Shown here: in pieces, positions 55,546 through 55,580 of the stretch
Layout of the letters: every line of letters begins with the position of its first letter
Numbering within the stretch: the first letter of the stretch is position 1
Assembly: GCA_016926695.1 (NCBI GenBank)
Contig: JAFGOB010000154.1
Span: 1-55,580 of the forward strand
Direction: 5' to 3'
Source: Dehalococcoidales bacterium
Lineage (GTDB): Bacteria > Chloroflexota > Dehalococcoidia > Dehalococcoidales > UBA3254
DNA length: 55,580 nucleotides
Translations under genes and position numbers: made by a program
Notes under the pieces: model-generated
Database searches by the model: none
Seen by the model: the letters and a program-made list of their open reading frames with translations, nothing else
Told to the model about the DNA's origin: nothing

Positions 55546-55580
55546 ATAGGCGGCGATGTGGTAATGTTAGTGCATGGAAA
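55500..55580 (+). mobile_element. probable left end of an IS200/IS605-type element (partial)
   Basis: Right where the second PAS reading collapses, a perfect 8-bp stem with 3-base loop (CCACGGGC at 55519-55526, GCCCGTGG at 55530-55537) appears. Imperfect-palindrome hairpins of the CCACGGGC/GCCCGTGG type are characteristic of IS200/IS605 ends. An ATG at 55541 opens a frame (MNRRRCGNV...) that runs off the window and could be the transposase start. Identity rests on the hairpin and the gene disruption only; the element is not contained in the window. Confidence 0.45.

Overview
The window is a dense, mostly housekeeping stretch of a bacterial chromosome with roughly balanced base composition. 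It looks like an uncultured member of the Chloroflexota, class Dehalococcoidia or a close relative. That placement is an inference from gene content and order: PurL with PurS-like domains at its N-terminus beside a free PurQ, the dgt-dnaG-rpoD block, lemA-htpX, lysS-serS, and eno-(MBL hydrolase)-gap. It is not based on a database search. No rRNA, tRNA or CRISPR array was found.

Layout. 1-8.2 kb (+): rpsU-yqeY behind a near-consensus promoter, purL-purQ, a small phosphoesterase, an HtrB/PatA-like lipid acyltransferase, a DedA-like membrane protein and a HAD phosphatase. 8.1-11.6 kb (-): a B12-binding-type radical SAM protein and a divergent adenine deaminase. 11.8-16.5 kb: a methyltransferase and three multi-membrane GT-C-like sugar-transfer proteins (DUF2079, GT87, PMT). 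16.6-18.8 kb: two paralogous type IV prepilins (-) and a prepilin peptidase (+). 18.8-26.9 kb (+): an acyl-CoA synthetase, a branched-chain-amino-acid-type ABC importer without its second ATPase (LivG), a phenylacetate-CoA-ligase-like enzyme and a lone Phd/YefM-type antitoxin. A leader with a small ORF and an intrinsic-terminator hairpin precedes this operon.

27.2-28.1 kb (-): a broken kelch/cadherin/membrane-anchor surface protein gene. 28.2-32.2 kb (-): prfA-prmC and a chemotaxis receptor with a possible 23-codon leader ORF. 32.6-40.8 kb (-): sugar-nucleotide transferase, rpoD, dnaG, dgt, ppsA. 41.2-45.4 kb: an OmpR-type regulator, a Usp protein, htpX, lemA, a TFIIB-type zinc-ribbon protein and a small membrane protein. 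45.4-54.1 kb: serS, lysS, a small zinc-ribbon protein, an MFS transporter, an AT-rich orphan membrane protein, gap, an MBL hydrolase and eno. 54.4-55.6 kb (+): a 7TM-PAS sensor kinase cut off by what looks like the end of an IS200/IS605-type element.

The most interesting signals are mainly non-coding or composite: (1) the leader of the acyl-CoA ligase/Liv operon, with promoter, small ORF and a terminator whose 3' arm carries a GGGAGG; (2) the nonsense- and frameshift-split kelch-cadherin-anchor gene; (3) a 15-bp direct repeat with exact 21-bp period upstream of the first prepilin; (4) the 10-mer GGAACTAAAA found in front of three genes, two of them signal-transduction genes; (5) loss of livG from the ligase/importer cluster.
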